Assembly: GCA_044225795.1 (NCBI GenBank)
Contig: JBGAIF010000001.1
Location: 434,001 to 498,000 of the forward strand
Source: Nemorincola sp044225795
GTDB taxonomy: Bacteria; Bacteroidota; Bacteroidia; Chitinophagales; Chitinophagaceae
Reading direction: 5' to 3'
DNA: 64,000 nucleotides
Part shown: positions 26,893-34,679 of the stretch, in pieces
How the letters are laid out: the number at the start of each line of letters is the position of its first letter
Position numbering within the stretch: position 1 is the stretch's first letter
Position numbers and translations under genes: made by a program
Notes under the pieces: generated by a model
The model's database searches: none
The model's input: only the letters and a program-made list of their open reading frames with translations
What the model was told of the DNA's origin: nothing

Positions 26893-27855
26893 TTATCCTT
26901 TCTTCCTCGCCAGTGCCTTCTCTGCTGCAACTACAATGGCTTCCTTGGTCAGGCCATACTTGTCCAGCAATTGCTTAGGCGTACCGCTTTCCCCGAAGGT
27001 ATCCATCACAGCCACATATTCATGAGGAACGGGACAAGCACGCGCTGCTACATTGGCAATGCTGTCACCAAGGCCACCATTGATCTGGTGCTCCTCAGCG
27101 GTAACAACACAACCTGTTTTAGATAAAGACTTGATCACAGCGGCTTCATCAAGCGGCTTTATAGTATGCATATTGATCAGGTCTATAGAGATACCCTTTT
27201 CAGCAAGTATCTTGGCAGCCTCTACAGCCATCCATACCAGGTGGCCGCAGGCAATGATAGATATATCAGTACCCTCTGCCAGCACCTGCGCCTTACCCAC
27301 TTCAAATTTCTGATCTTCTGCAGTAAAGTTAGGCCACTTCGGGCGACCAAAACGCAGGTAAACCGGACCATCATAGTCTGCAATAGCAATAGTTGCCGCC
27401 TTGGTCTGGTTAAAGTCGCACGGAACGATCACAGTCATACCCGGCAGCATCTTCATCATGCCTATATCTTCCAGCACCTGGTGCGTAGCGCCATCCTCAC
27501 CCAGCGTAAGGCCTGCGTGCGATGCGCATATCTTCACATTCTTGCCGCTATACGCCACACTCTGGCGTATCTGGTCGTAAACACGTGAAGTAGAGAAGTT
27601 AGCGAATGTAGTAGTATAGGGTATCTTGCCGCCTATAGTGAGGCCCGCGCCCACACCTATCATATTAGCCTCAGCGATACCACACTGAATGAAGCGGTCA
27701 GGAAATTCCTTGATGAAAGCATTCAGCTTCAGAGAGCCGGCAAGGTCCGCTGTCAGCGCCACCACATTCGGGTTGCGGTGTCCCGCTTCCAATATTCCTT
27801 CTCCGAAACCACCACGGGTTTCTTTCTCATTCAGTATTTTGATATCCTGTAACAT
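26893..27855 (-). CDS. Transketolase C-terminal half (split transketolase)
   Basis: At 320 residues this is the pyrimidine-binding and C-terminal domains only: ETRGGFGEGILEAG, VALTADLAGSLK, CGIAEANMIGVGAGL with the TPP-activating Glu62, ASHAGLTLGEDGATHQ, and the GCVVTAEEHQINGGLG C-terminal domain. In split transketolases the N-terminal PP domain is a separate subunit usually encoded next to it. No N-terminal half is adjacent or elsewhere in this window. A TATTTTTG box 17 nt upstream suggests its own promoter. Confidence 0.9.
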   Translation of the reverse strand: MLQDIKILNEKETRGGFGEGILEAGHRNPNVVALTADLAGSLKLNAFIKEFPDRFIQCGIAEANMIGVGAGLTIGGKIPYTTTFANFSTSRVYDQIRQSVAYSGKNVKICASHAGLTLGEDGATHQVLEDIGMMKMLPGMTVIVPCDFNQTKAATIAIADYDGPVYLRFGRPKWPNFTAEDQKFEVGKAQVLAEGTDISIIACGHLVWMAVEAAKILAEKGISIDLINMHTIKPLDEAAVIKSLSKTGCVVTAEEHQINGGLGDSIANVAARACPVPHEYVAVMDTFGESGTPKQLLDKYGLTKEAIVVAAEKALARKKG

Positions 27856-27872
27856 GTAGTAGAAATGACGCG

Positions 27873-27880
27873 CAAAAATA
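27873..27880 (-). promoter_or_regulatory. Putative -7 box (TATTTTTG) for the transketolase C-half gene
   Basis: Fits TAnnTTTG on the minus strand, 17 nt before the ATG at 27855. It lies just inside the stop side of the upstream SUI1 gene. Confidence 0.45.
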
Positions 27881-27883
27881 CAC

Positions 27884-28225
27884 TTATCCTTTGGTTAAAA
27901 CATAGCCCCAATCCTTCAGCCATGCAATAATTTTTTCTTTATAATCTCCTTGTATCATTACGTAGCCGTCTTTCACGCTGCCCCCTGTGCCACACTTGGT
28001 TTTTAGCTGTTTTCCGAGCGCCTCCAGGTCGTCGTTGCTCCCTGTAAACCCCTCCACTAGTGTCACCACTTTACCGGCTCGCTGCTTGGTATCCAGCTTC
28101 ACCCTCAGTTTTTGGTTGTTCTTGGGTAACGTTTCTTCCGGTTCCTGCTCTGGATAATCATTAAAAAAATCCTTATTAGTGGAGTAGGCAAGGCCGTCGG
28201 GGCGCGATTGGTTCTTTTTTGACAT
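27884..28225 (-). CDS. SUI1/YciH family translation factor
   Basis: The 113-residue protein has an acidic/polar N-terminal arm (YPEQEPEETLPKNNQ) and a complete SUI1 domain from about residue 40: VKLDTKQRAGKVVTLVEGF, LEALGKQLKTKCGTGGSVKDGYVMIQGDY and the IIAWLKDWGY end. This is the eIF1/YciH fold that checks initiation codon pairing. The start at 28225 (MSKKNQSRPDG) is supported by a TAATTTTG box 22 nt upstream, which an extension to 28246 would abut. Confidence 0.92.
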   Translation of the reverse strand: MSKKNQSRPDGLAYSTNKDFFNDYPEQEPEETLPKNNQKLRVKLDTKQRAGKVVTLVEGFTGSNDDLEALGKQLKTKCGTGGSVKDGYVMIQGDYKEKIIAWLKDWGYVLTKG

Positions 28226-28247
28226 GGAATATTCAGAAATGGTCATT

Positions 28248-28255
28248 CAAAATTA
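28248..28255 (-). promoter_or_regulatory. Putative -7 box (TAATTTTG) for the SUI1 gene
   Basis: Fits TAnnTTTG on the minus strand, 22 nt upstream of the ATG at 28225. Confidence 0.45.
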
Positions 28256-28333
28256 AACAACCCATTTGTCATTGAACTATCTTTTTTAATAACCCATCTA
28301 ATCTCCTAATTTAGCACTCTCAAAATCCAATAG

Positions 28334-29032
28334 ATGAAAAAAGTTGTTGCAAACGCTGATGAAGCGATAAAGGATATCCCGTCAGGCGCCACACTCATGA
28401 TGGGTGGCTTTGGCCTGTGCGGCATCCCCGAGAACTGCATATCGGCTATTGTAAAAAAAGGCATAGACAACCTTACGTGCATATCCAATAATGCCGGTGT
28501 AGATGACTTCGGCATAGGCCTGATGCTGCACAAAAAACAGGTGAAGAAAATGATCTCCTCCTACGTGGGTGAGAACGCGATATTTGAGCAACAGTTGCTG
28601 AGTGGCGAGCTGGAAGTGGAGCTGATACCGCAAGGTACGCTGGCTACTCGCTGCATGGCTGCTGGCTACGGCATGCCGGCGGTATGGCTGCTGGCTGGCA
28701 TCGGCACAGAAGTTGCAGAGGGCAAGGAAGTACGCAACTTCAAAGGTCGCGACTACCTGCTCGAAGAAGCATTCGATGCGGACTTTGCTATAGTAAAGGC
28801 ATGGAAGGGCGACACTCAGGGCAACCTTGTTTTCAAAGGCACCGCACGCAACTTCAGTCCGCTGATGGCGATGGCCGGCAAGATCACCATTGCAGAAGTA
28901 GAAGAGCTGGTTCCCGCAGGAGAGCTTGACCCCAACTTCATCCATGTTCCGGGTATCTATGTCAAAAGGATATTCCAGGGCACCAATTATGAAAAACGTA
29001 TTGAGAATAGAACCGTTAGAAAGAGAATGTGA
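28334..29032 (+). CDS. scoA: 3-oxoacid CoA-transferase subunit A
   Basis: ScoA is the alpha subunit of a succinyl-CoA:3-ketoacid-type CoA-transferase, which moves CoA between succinyl-CoA and acetoacetate or a related acid. The 232-residue protein has GGFGLCGIPENCI (24-36), NNAGVDDFGIG, EVELIPQGTLATRCMAAGYGMPA and GRDYLLEEAFDADFAIVKAW, all typical. The end ...NRTVRKRM is followed by a TGA that falls inside the first AATGTGA unit of a repeat array. It should be directly upstream of scoB, but a 464-nt insert with a four-helix-bundle gene lies between. Confidence 0.95.
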   Translation: MKKVVANADEAIKDIPSGATLMMGGFGLCGIPENCISAIVKKGIDNLTCISNNAGVDDFGIGLMLHKKQVKKMISSYVGENAIFEQQLLSGELEVELIPQGTLATRCMAAGYGMPAVWLLAGIGTEVAEGKEVRNFKGRDYLLEEAFDADFAIVKAWKGDTQGNLVFKGTARNFSPLMAMAGKITIAEVEELVPAGELDPNFIHVPGIYVKRIFQGTNYEKRIENRTVRKRM

Positions 29033-29066
29033 TGGAGTGTGGCAATGTGATTGGAATGTGCATTCA
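29024..29066 (+). repeat. Left arm of inverted AATGTG repeat array flanking the four-helix-bundle gene
   Basis: Four spaced copies of (A)ATGTG/AGTGTG occur in about 36 nt (GAATGTGATG, GAGTGTGGC, AATGTGATTGG, AATGTG). The same pattern, inverted, precedes scoB at 29453-29492. The array starts in the last codons of scoA and supplies its stop codon. Confidence 0.7.
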
Positions 29067-29082
29067 CTAAGAACTATATCCG

Positions 29083-29448
29083 ATGAATCTTGACCTTGCT
29101 AAAAATCCGATTGCTCGCCATTCAATTGAGTTTTCGATAATGGTGATCAAATACGTTGAGATCCTGGAAGCGAACAAAAAATATGTGATCGCACGGCAAT
29201 TATTACGAAGTGGAACATCAATAGGAGCATGTGTAATGGAAGCACAAAGTGCCGAGAGCAAAGCAGACTTTATTCATAAACTAAAAATAGCAGACAAAGA
29301 GGCCCGCGAAACATGGTATTGGCTGTATTTATGTGAACAAACTGACAAACCAAATTTCAATACAGAATTAAGCAACAAACTTGATGAAATAATTCGATTG
29401 TTGAACTCAATAATCTTATCAGCTAAAAGACCAAACAACACTAATTAA
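29083..29448 (+). CDS. Four-helix-bundle (S23 / rRNA intervening-sequence type) protein inserted between scoA and scoB
   Basis: This 121-residue helical protein has the family core: VIARQLLRSGTSIGACVMEA (35-54), SKADFIHKLKIADKEARETW (59-78) and a last helix LDEIIRLLNSIILS. The family was first noted as the ORF inside 23S rRNA intervening sequences and also resembles Avd, the accessory protein of diversity-generating retroelements. Many free-standing copies occur in Bacteroidota with no known function. The gene is visibly more A+T-rich than scoA and scoB and is bracketed by inverted AATGTG arrays. No reverse transcriptase or transposase is near. It is likely expressed with the sco operon by read-through. 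Confidence 0.9.
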   Translation: MNLDLAKNPIARHSIEFSIMVIKYVEILEANKKYVIARQLLRSGTSIGACVMEAQSAESKADFIHKLKIADKEARETWYWLYLCEQTDKPNFNTELSNKLDEIIRLLNSIILSAKRPNNTN

Positions 29449-29452
29449 GTAA

Positions 29453-29492
29453 AACCACATTCATCACATTTTTCCACATTTCCCACATTACA
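29453..29492 (-). repeat. Right arm of inverted AATGTG repeat array, abutting scoB
   Basis: Four CACATT units (CCACATTCAT, CACATTTTT, CCACATTTC, CCACATTA) are the reverse complement of the left-arm pattern. The array ends 4-5 nt before the scoB ATG, so it is the whole leader of scoB. Confidence 0.7.
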
Positions 29493-29496
29493 TACA

Positions 29497-30153
29497 ATGG
29501 CACTCACTAAAGAACAAATAGCAAAACGCATAGCGCAGGAACTGCAGGACGGCTTTTATGTTAACCTCGGTATCGGCATCCCTACATTGGTTGCCAATTA
29601 TATACCCGATGGTGTAGATGTAGTGCTGCAAAGCGAGAATGGCCTGCTTGGTATGGGCCCTTTTCCGTTCGAGGGTGATGAAGATCCGGACATGATCAAT
29701 GCGGGCAAACAGACCGTCACCACTCTTCCTGGCTCTTCTATTTTCGACAGCGCCATGAGCTTCGGTATGATACGGGCCGGCAAGGTGGACCTCACCGTAC
29801 TTGGCGCCATGGAGGTGGCAGACAATGGTGATATCGCAAACTGGAAAATACCAAAGAAGCTGGTAAAAGGTATGGGCGGCGCTATGGACCTCGTAGCGGC
29901 AGCCAAAAACATCATTGTTGCCATGCAGCATACCAATCCGAAGGGAGAAAGTAAGCTGTTATCTGAATGCACGCTGCCCCTCACGGGTATTGGCTGCGTA
30001 AAAAAGGTAGTGTCCGACCTTGGGGTGTTTGATATTACACCTGATGGTTTTAAGTGCATCGAGTATGCCCCCGGAGTTACTATCGATGAGATAAAAGCAA
30101 AGACACTCGGCAGACTTGTGATAGCAGACAATGTAAAAGAAATGTCCGTATAG
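29497..30153 (+). CDS. scoB: 3-oxoacid CoA-transferase subunit B
   Basis: The beta subunit carries the catalytic glutamate that forms the enzyme-CoA thioester: Glu47 in LQSENGLLGMG. The 218-residue protein also has the N-terminal GFYVNLGIGIPTLVANY, PGSSIFDSAMSFGMIRAG, LGAMEVADNGDIANW and VKGMGGAMDLV segments. With ScoA it would form the active heterotetramer. The usual few-base spacing to scoA is broken by the four-helix-bundle cassette, which may change the ratio of the two subunits. A terminator follows. Confidence 0.96.
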   Translation: MALTKEQIAKRIAQELQDGFYVNLGIGIPTLVANYIPDGVDVVLQSENGLLGMGPFPFEGDEDPDMINAGKQTVTTLPGSSIFDSAMSFGMIRAGKVDLTVLGAMEVADNGDIANWKIPKKLVKGMGGAMDLVAAAKNIIVAMQHTNPKGESKLLSECTLPLTGIGCVKKVVSDLGVFDITPDGFKCIEYAPGVTIDEIKAKTLGRLVIADNVKEMSV

Positions 30154-30175
30154 CCCCCAACCCGCATTTGATACC

Positions 30176-30203
30176 AAACCCCTGCCAAATGCAGGGGTTT
30201 ATA
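30176..30203 (+). terminator. Intrinsic terminator after scoB
   Basis: 10-bp stem AAACCCCTGC/GCAGGGGTTT (30176-30185, 30191-30200) with 5-nt loop and short U-rich end; moderate strength. Confidence 0.65.
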
Positions 30204-30212
30204 CTTAACACA

Positions 30213-30563
30213 ATGAGCGATATCATCACTATTTACCACAATGGCTCCTGTAGCAAATGCAAGGGCGCTCTGGAGATGCTCATTGAGCAGAACATACCGC
30301 ACAATGTCCGCTGGTATGTGGCCGAACCGCTGTCGCACGATGAACTGAAAACGCTTTTGCGAAAGCTCCGGATGCCCGCCTTTGATCTCGTTCGTACCGG
30401 TGAGGAGTTATATTTGCAGGAGTTTGCAGGAAAGCAACTGTCTGAAGATCAGTGGATAGATATACTTATTGCTCATCCCGGCCTTATGCAGCGCCCCATA
30501 GTGGAGAAAGGCGGCAAGGCTATCATAGCCCGCCCGCCTGAGCGTGTCCTGGAGATGATCTGA
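30213..30563 (+). CDS. ArsC family (arsenate reductase/Spx-like) protein
   Basis: The 116-residue thioredoxin-fold protein has Cys13 in HNGSCSKCKGALEML, the position of the arsenate-reducing Cys in ArsC, plus a second Cys16. HPGLMQRPIVEKGGKAIIARPPERVLEMI matches the C-terminal ArsC pattern with its RPI arginine region. Glutaredoxin-coupled arsenate reduction is the family function, but no ars operon is present, so a general redox or Spx-like role is also possible. The start at 30213 lies just after the scoB terminator. Confidence 0.85.
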   Translation: MSDIITIYHNGSCSKCKGALEMLIEQNIPHNVRWYVAEPLSHDELKTLLRKLRMPAFDLVRTGEELYLQEFAGKQLSEDQWIDILIAHPGLMQRPIVEKGGKAIIARPPERVLEMI

Positions 30564-30627
30564 AGTCGTTTTTAACCTTTTGCCTTATTATCCTTCACGC
30601 TAATTGCGTAATTTTATAGGCTTCGCT

Positions 30628-32004
30628 ATGCCGATGAGATACCTGTTTGTCATCCTTGTTTCCGTTTTCCTGTTCTCAGGCATTACATCGGCGTCGGCCA
30701 AACGGCGGCATCGCGGAGAACCCAGGACAGAGGTGGGGTTGATGAAGGAAGTACTATCCTGCCTCAGCCATAAGGATACAGCAAGCTACTTTTACCTTTT
30801 TCCTCCTTTCGATTCATTGTGGAGCCTCGTCATGCATTATGGCGACCGCTCTCCCGATGCCGTTGCCGCGCTTGGTGAATTAAAGAACCACCCCAAAGCA
30901 CTCATCCAGTTCGACCCTTATTATAACCGCAGCATCATTGCCAAGTTCTGTAAAGTGCTGGAAAAGGGTGAAGATTCCGGCATTCACTGGAATGGAATTG
31001 TCATGCAGCGCTATGAACTGAGAAAGGAAGAAAATACTTCACGCGACCTGATAGGATTTGACAGGATCTGCCCCGAGCGGTTTCGCGGCTATATGTTCGT
31101 ACGCGACCTCATGGGCAGGCTTACATTCTGCATTACCATCAAGGAAATTCAAAAGATAAATGGCTTCTTCTATGGCGGGCAGGTACTGAATATTCTGGAG
31201 GCCTCTACTATCGAGGAATTTCAATTCAAAGAAAAAGAAGAAGAGAAATTCTATGAGTGGCTATCCAAACACCCCGATAGCGATACACTGAAAAAACTCG
31301 CCCGGCTCAAGCTCGGTGCAGATACGCTTGATGCCGATTCCTCCGGCAACAAGAACCTCAGGATCACGAATAGTGGTGACGATGAAAAACAGGACGTGAG
31401 GAAAGAAGTTATTGACCGCAAATACTACGAAGGGAAATTTGATGATGAGATCCCCGTTAAGCTCTTCATCAGGTATCTGCGCGACGTGAAATCCGGGAAA
31501 ACATTCTTTTATGATGGCTTGTACAAATTCGGCGACCAGGTAAACTATGTGAAGCTGAACATAACAAAGGATGCCGAGGGTAAGTGGATAATGGAAGACG
31601 AGCCGCCGGTAGGTTCCCTGGAGCTGGAGTTGAATAACAAGACCTATACCGGGCAATGGACCAACAACGAGAACCAGACCGGCTATGATGTTGTGTTGAA
31701 GCAAACCGATATCGAACAACGAAAACTGGAGCAGCTTGATCGTATGCTCGACCGCGGACAGTTCACCAGCGCCAACCAGGCTTCCATAGAGAAAGAAGAA
31801 AAAAACAAGGACGAAAAAAGTCCGCGTGTGGAGCGCCTGGAACGTAAGCTTAAAAAACAGAAAGAGCGGGACAAGCAGAAAGCAGCAGAACAGGAACTGG
31901 AACAAAAGGCAGAGAAGGAACGACAAAAAGCGATAGACAAGGCAGATGAGTTGGAAAAGCAGAAGGATACTCCAAAACCCAAAAAGAAAGTTGAAGACGA
32001 TTAG
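30628..32004 (+). CDS. Secreted protein of unknown function with charged coiled-coil tail (458 aa)
   Basis: I do not recognise this protein. After a signal peptide (MRYLFVILVSVFLFSGITSASA) it has a globular part of about 170 residues (EVLSCLSHKDTASYFYLFPPFD, GIVMQRYELR, GYMFVRDLMGRLTFCITIKEIQKINGFFYGG), then a linker, a second beta-rich part (KYYEGKFDDEIPVKLFIRYLRD, GQWTNNENQTGYDVVLKQ) and a very charged helical tail from about residue 380 (Lys/Glu repeats, ending PKPKKKVEDD). The start is uncertain: ATG at 30628 or 30634. It precedes the ChlI-like ATPase by 67 nt. Confidence 0.75.
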   Translation: MPMRYLFVILVSVFLFSGITSASAKRRHRGEPRTEVGLMKEVLSCLSHKDTASYFYLFPPFDSLWSLVMHYGDRSPDAVAALGELKNHPKALIQFDPYYNRSIIAKFCKVLEKGEDSGIHWNGIVMQRYELRKEENTSRDLIGFDRICPERFRGYMFVRDLMGRLTFCITIKEIQKINGFFYGGQVLNILEASTIEEFQFKEKEEEKFYEWLSKHPDSDTLKKLARLKLGADTLDADSSGNKNLRITNSGDDEKQDVRKEVIDRKYYEGKFDDEIPVKLFIRYLRDVKSGKTFFYDGLYKFGDQVNYVKLNITKDAEGKWIMEDEPPVGSLELELNNKTYTGQWTNNENQTGYDVVLKQTDIEQRKLEQLDRMLDRGQFTSANQASIEKEEKNKDEKSPRVERLERKLKKQKERDKQKAAEQELEQKAEKERQKAIDKADELEKQKDTPKPKKKVEDD

Positions 32005-32071
32005 TTAATTCATGCATAGTATTAATCCGTTACCTTTATCACCATTTTTACAAAAAACGATAAGTAGAGAC

Positions 32072-33580
32072 ATGACGCAACCGGATATCAGGACCTTGGG
32101 CGCCTTGAAGAAAGCAGGTTACCATAGTATGAGTGTGAAGGATGAAGTGCGCAATAATCTTGTTCAATTGATCCAGAAAAAACAGAACCCCTTCCAGACA
32201 GTTCTCGGATTTGAGGACACAGTCATCCCCGATGTAGAACGCGCCTTGTTATCACGCCACAATATCCTCTTCCTCGGTCTTCGCGGACAGGCAAAAACGC
32301 GCATGGCGCGTGAGATGGTTCAGTTGCTCGATGAGTGGATACCCGTTGTTGCAGGCAGCGAGATCAATGATGATCCCTTTGCGCCTATTTCACTCTTTGC
32401 CCGCAAGACTATTGAAGAAAAAGGAGACGACACACCCATATCCTGGTTGCACAGAAGCAACCGCTATGGCGAAAAGCTGGCTACACCCGATGTGTCCGTT
32501 GCCGATCTTATCGGCGATATAGACCCGATAAAAGCTGCCAATATGCGCCTCAGCTTTGCTGATGAGCAAGCACTTCACTTCGGTATCATCCCTCGTTCTC
32601 ATAGAGGCATATTTGTCATCAATGAGCTTCCCGATCTGCAGGCCCGCATACAGGTTTCTCTTTTCAACATCCTGCAGGAGGGCGATATACAGATTCGTGG
32701 CTTCAAGCTGCGTATGCCACTCGATATACTGTTCATATTTACGGCCAACCCCGAGGATTATACCAACCGGGGCAGTATAGTCACTCCTTTAAAGGACCGC
32801 ATAGAAAGCCAGATCATTACCCACTACCCAAAGACCATCGGGATCTCCCGGGCCATCACACAGCAGGAGGCTGATATCCTGCCACAGCAGGTACGCAAAG
32901 TGGAAGTTCCCGAGCTATGCAGTGACTTGGTAGAACAGATAGCGCTGGAAGCCCGGAAAAGTGAATTTGTGGACCAGAAGAGTGGTGTTTCCGCCAGGCT
33001 CACTATTTCAGCCTACGAAAATCTCGTAAGCACTGCAGAATTACGCGCACTGCAACACAATGTAGCACGAACTAATGTCCGTATTTCAGATTTTATAGGG
33101 GTAGTTCCATCCATTACCGGAAAAATCGAGTTGGTTTATGAAGGTGAGCAGGAAGGCCCGCTCAATGTGGCGCACCGCCTCCTGGGGCTCGCCATCCGGA
33201 CGCTTTTCACACAGCATTTCCCCGACCCTCAGTCGTTCAAAAAAGGTCGTGATGTCCAAAAGTCGAAAGCCAAACCCAATCCCTACCAGCCGGTAATAGA
33301 TTGGTTCGAGAAAAACAATGACCTTACCCTGCTCCAGGCAGACACCGATGAAGAGTATCTAGCCTCTCTGTACAAGGTAGATGGCCTGTATGCTGCTGTA
33401 AAACAATTCTACCCCGAGGCCGGCGAGAAAGAAACTGCACTACTCATGGAATTCATGTTGCATGGGTTGTCCGAGTTCTCGCTGATCAGCAAAAAAGGTG
33501 TCGAAAAAGGTGGATATTCCTTTGCCGACATGCTGGGCAGCATGCTCAATCTCGACCTGACTGACGAAGAGGAAGAAGAG
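32072..33580 (+). CDS. ChlI-like (magnesium chelatase subunit I) AAA+ ATPase
   Basis: The 503-residue protein has an AAA+ core like MoxR/ChlI: Walker A GLRGQAKT (69-76), a hydrophobic Walker B strand in RGIFVINELPDLQARIQVSLF, LRMPLDILFIFTANPEDYTNRG as sensor 1 and PLKDRIESQI. Magnesium chelatase I subunits insert Mg2+ into protoporphyrin with a D subunit bearing a VWA domain; Bacteroidota lack chlorophyll, so a MoxR-like chaperone role with a VWA partner is more likely. No VWA gene follows here. The ATG at 32072 is preferred to one at 32012. The C-terminus is very acidic. Confidence 0.88.
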
Positions 33581-33690
33581 TGATCTTTCTCATTAAATAT
33601 TATGCTATACTTCGGTGTTTTCTATGTTTGCGGGGTTTTTTGACTAAAAAGGTTTTTGCCTTTTTTCTTTCTTTCCCCATGAATTTTACT

Positions 33691-33698
33691 TAGATTTG
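33691..33698 (+). promoter_or_regulatory. Putative -7 box (TAGATTTG) for the 240-aa barrel gene
   Basis: Fits TAnnTTTG, 27 nt before the ATG at 33726; no clear -33 TTG. Confidence 0.35.
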
Positions 33699-33725
33699 GT
33701 CTGATTTTAAAAAATTGCTCCCGGT

Positions 33726-34448
33726 ATGAAGGCATTTTTACTCACCGCAGCCGTATTTCTGGGCTGTGCGGGTTGTTTGTTTGCGCAGAATTTACCCCCG
33801 GATTACTACTGGGAAATTGGCGTGAACGCTGGTTACAGTACATTTACCAGGCCGCTCGGACCCTCTATTCCCTACCAGGGCACAAGAACTAATGTCTCTC
33901 ACGATTATTCTATTCGTGCTACCTACTATTTCAATCCGCATTGGATGATCAACGCAGACTTCGGTGACAGAAGATGGATCTCTTATGGCCAGTGGAAGTT
34001 GAATGATCTCTACGGTAAAGTGCTGCAACCTCGCGATATTACTTTCTTGGTTGCCGATCATGCCATTTCATCGCAAATTGCCATGAACTATGTCATTCCA
34101 TTTTATGCCAAGTACAATACCTTTAACAGGGCAAACTTAAATTTCGGGGCATCTTTCGGTATGATAACCACTGTAAATGACGGTTCTATCTCTTATAGTA
34201 CTTACAATGCTCCGCCCGACTCATCTTATAAATATGTGTCTAAATACAACTATGGCTACGGCGTAGGTTATACATTTGGTATACAGATGGGTTACACCTG
34301 GTACATTGTCCCAAGGCTCGGAGTAAATCTTGATCTTTCTATGAGGTATGCCAACGTACATACGAACGACGTACGCTACGATCATGCCAACACAAAGTTC
34401 CATACTGTTTACTTTCCTGAATCTATCGGCCTCCGCTGGAGATTCTGA
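33726..34448 (+). CDS. Outer-membrane beta-barrel protein (240 aa)
   Basis: A signal peptide (ends about LFAQ, residue 21) is followed by roughly eight amphipathic strands rich in Tyr, Trp and Asn: YYWEIGVNAGYSTF, YSIRATYYFNPHWMINADFG, NLNFGASFGMIT and YTFGIQMGYTWYIVPRLG. The C-terminal SIGLRWRF ends in Phe, as expected for insertion by the BAM machinery. It belongs to the broad eight-stranded OmpA/OmpW-like barrel group with no specific function visible. A hairpin terminator follows at 34589. Confidence 0.8.
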   Translation: MKAFLLTAAVFLGCAGCLFAQNLPPDYYWEIGVNAGYSTFTRPLGPSIPYQGTRTNVSHDYSIRATYYFNPHWMINADFGDRRWISYGQWKLNDLYGKVLQPRDITFLVADHAISSQIAMNYVIPFYAKYNTFNRANLNFGASFGMITTVNDGSISYSTYNAPPDSSYKYVSKYNYGYGVGYTFGIQMGYTWYIVPRLGVNLDLSMRYANVHTNDVRYDHANTKFHTVYFPESIGLRWRF

Positions 34449-34588
34449 TCTTTTAGCACATACAATGTGTTAATACTTTCTGGTCCATACAATAATGGTA
34501 TGATTTTTGAACATACCTTATTGCATTCCCTGCATAGTGTGTTTGATGGAAGTTTTACGGATCGGGAATGCCCGCATTTGATTTCCAT

Positions 34589-34622
34589 AGAGAGTGCTCT
34601 GTCAAGGCACTCTCTCTTTTTT
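34589..34622 (+). terminator. Intrinsic terminator after the 240-aa barrel gene
   Basis: 9-bp stem AGAGAGTGC/GCACTCTCT (34589-34597, 34607-34615), 9-nt loop, then CTTTTTT. Confidence 0.7.
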
Positions 34623-34630
34623 AAAGCAAC

Positions 34631-34654
34631 GATGCAGCCCTAACGGGCTGCATC
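34631..34654. terminator. Second hairpin between convergent barrel genes
   Basis: Perfect 10-bp stem GATGCAGCCC/GGGCTGCATC (34631-34640, 34645-34654) with TAAC loop. The U-tract on either side is poor, so it may be a back-up terminator for the minus-strand gene or an mRNA-protecting hairpin. Confidence 0.5.
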
Positions 34655-34679
34655 AGCAAAAGGTCTTTTTATTCAATTG

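Noticed and set aside
29083..29448. Diversity-generating retroelement suggested by the Avd-like protein
   Set aside because: There is no reverse transcriptase and no template/variable repeat pair in the window; the protein fits the free-standing S23/IVS type better.
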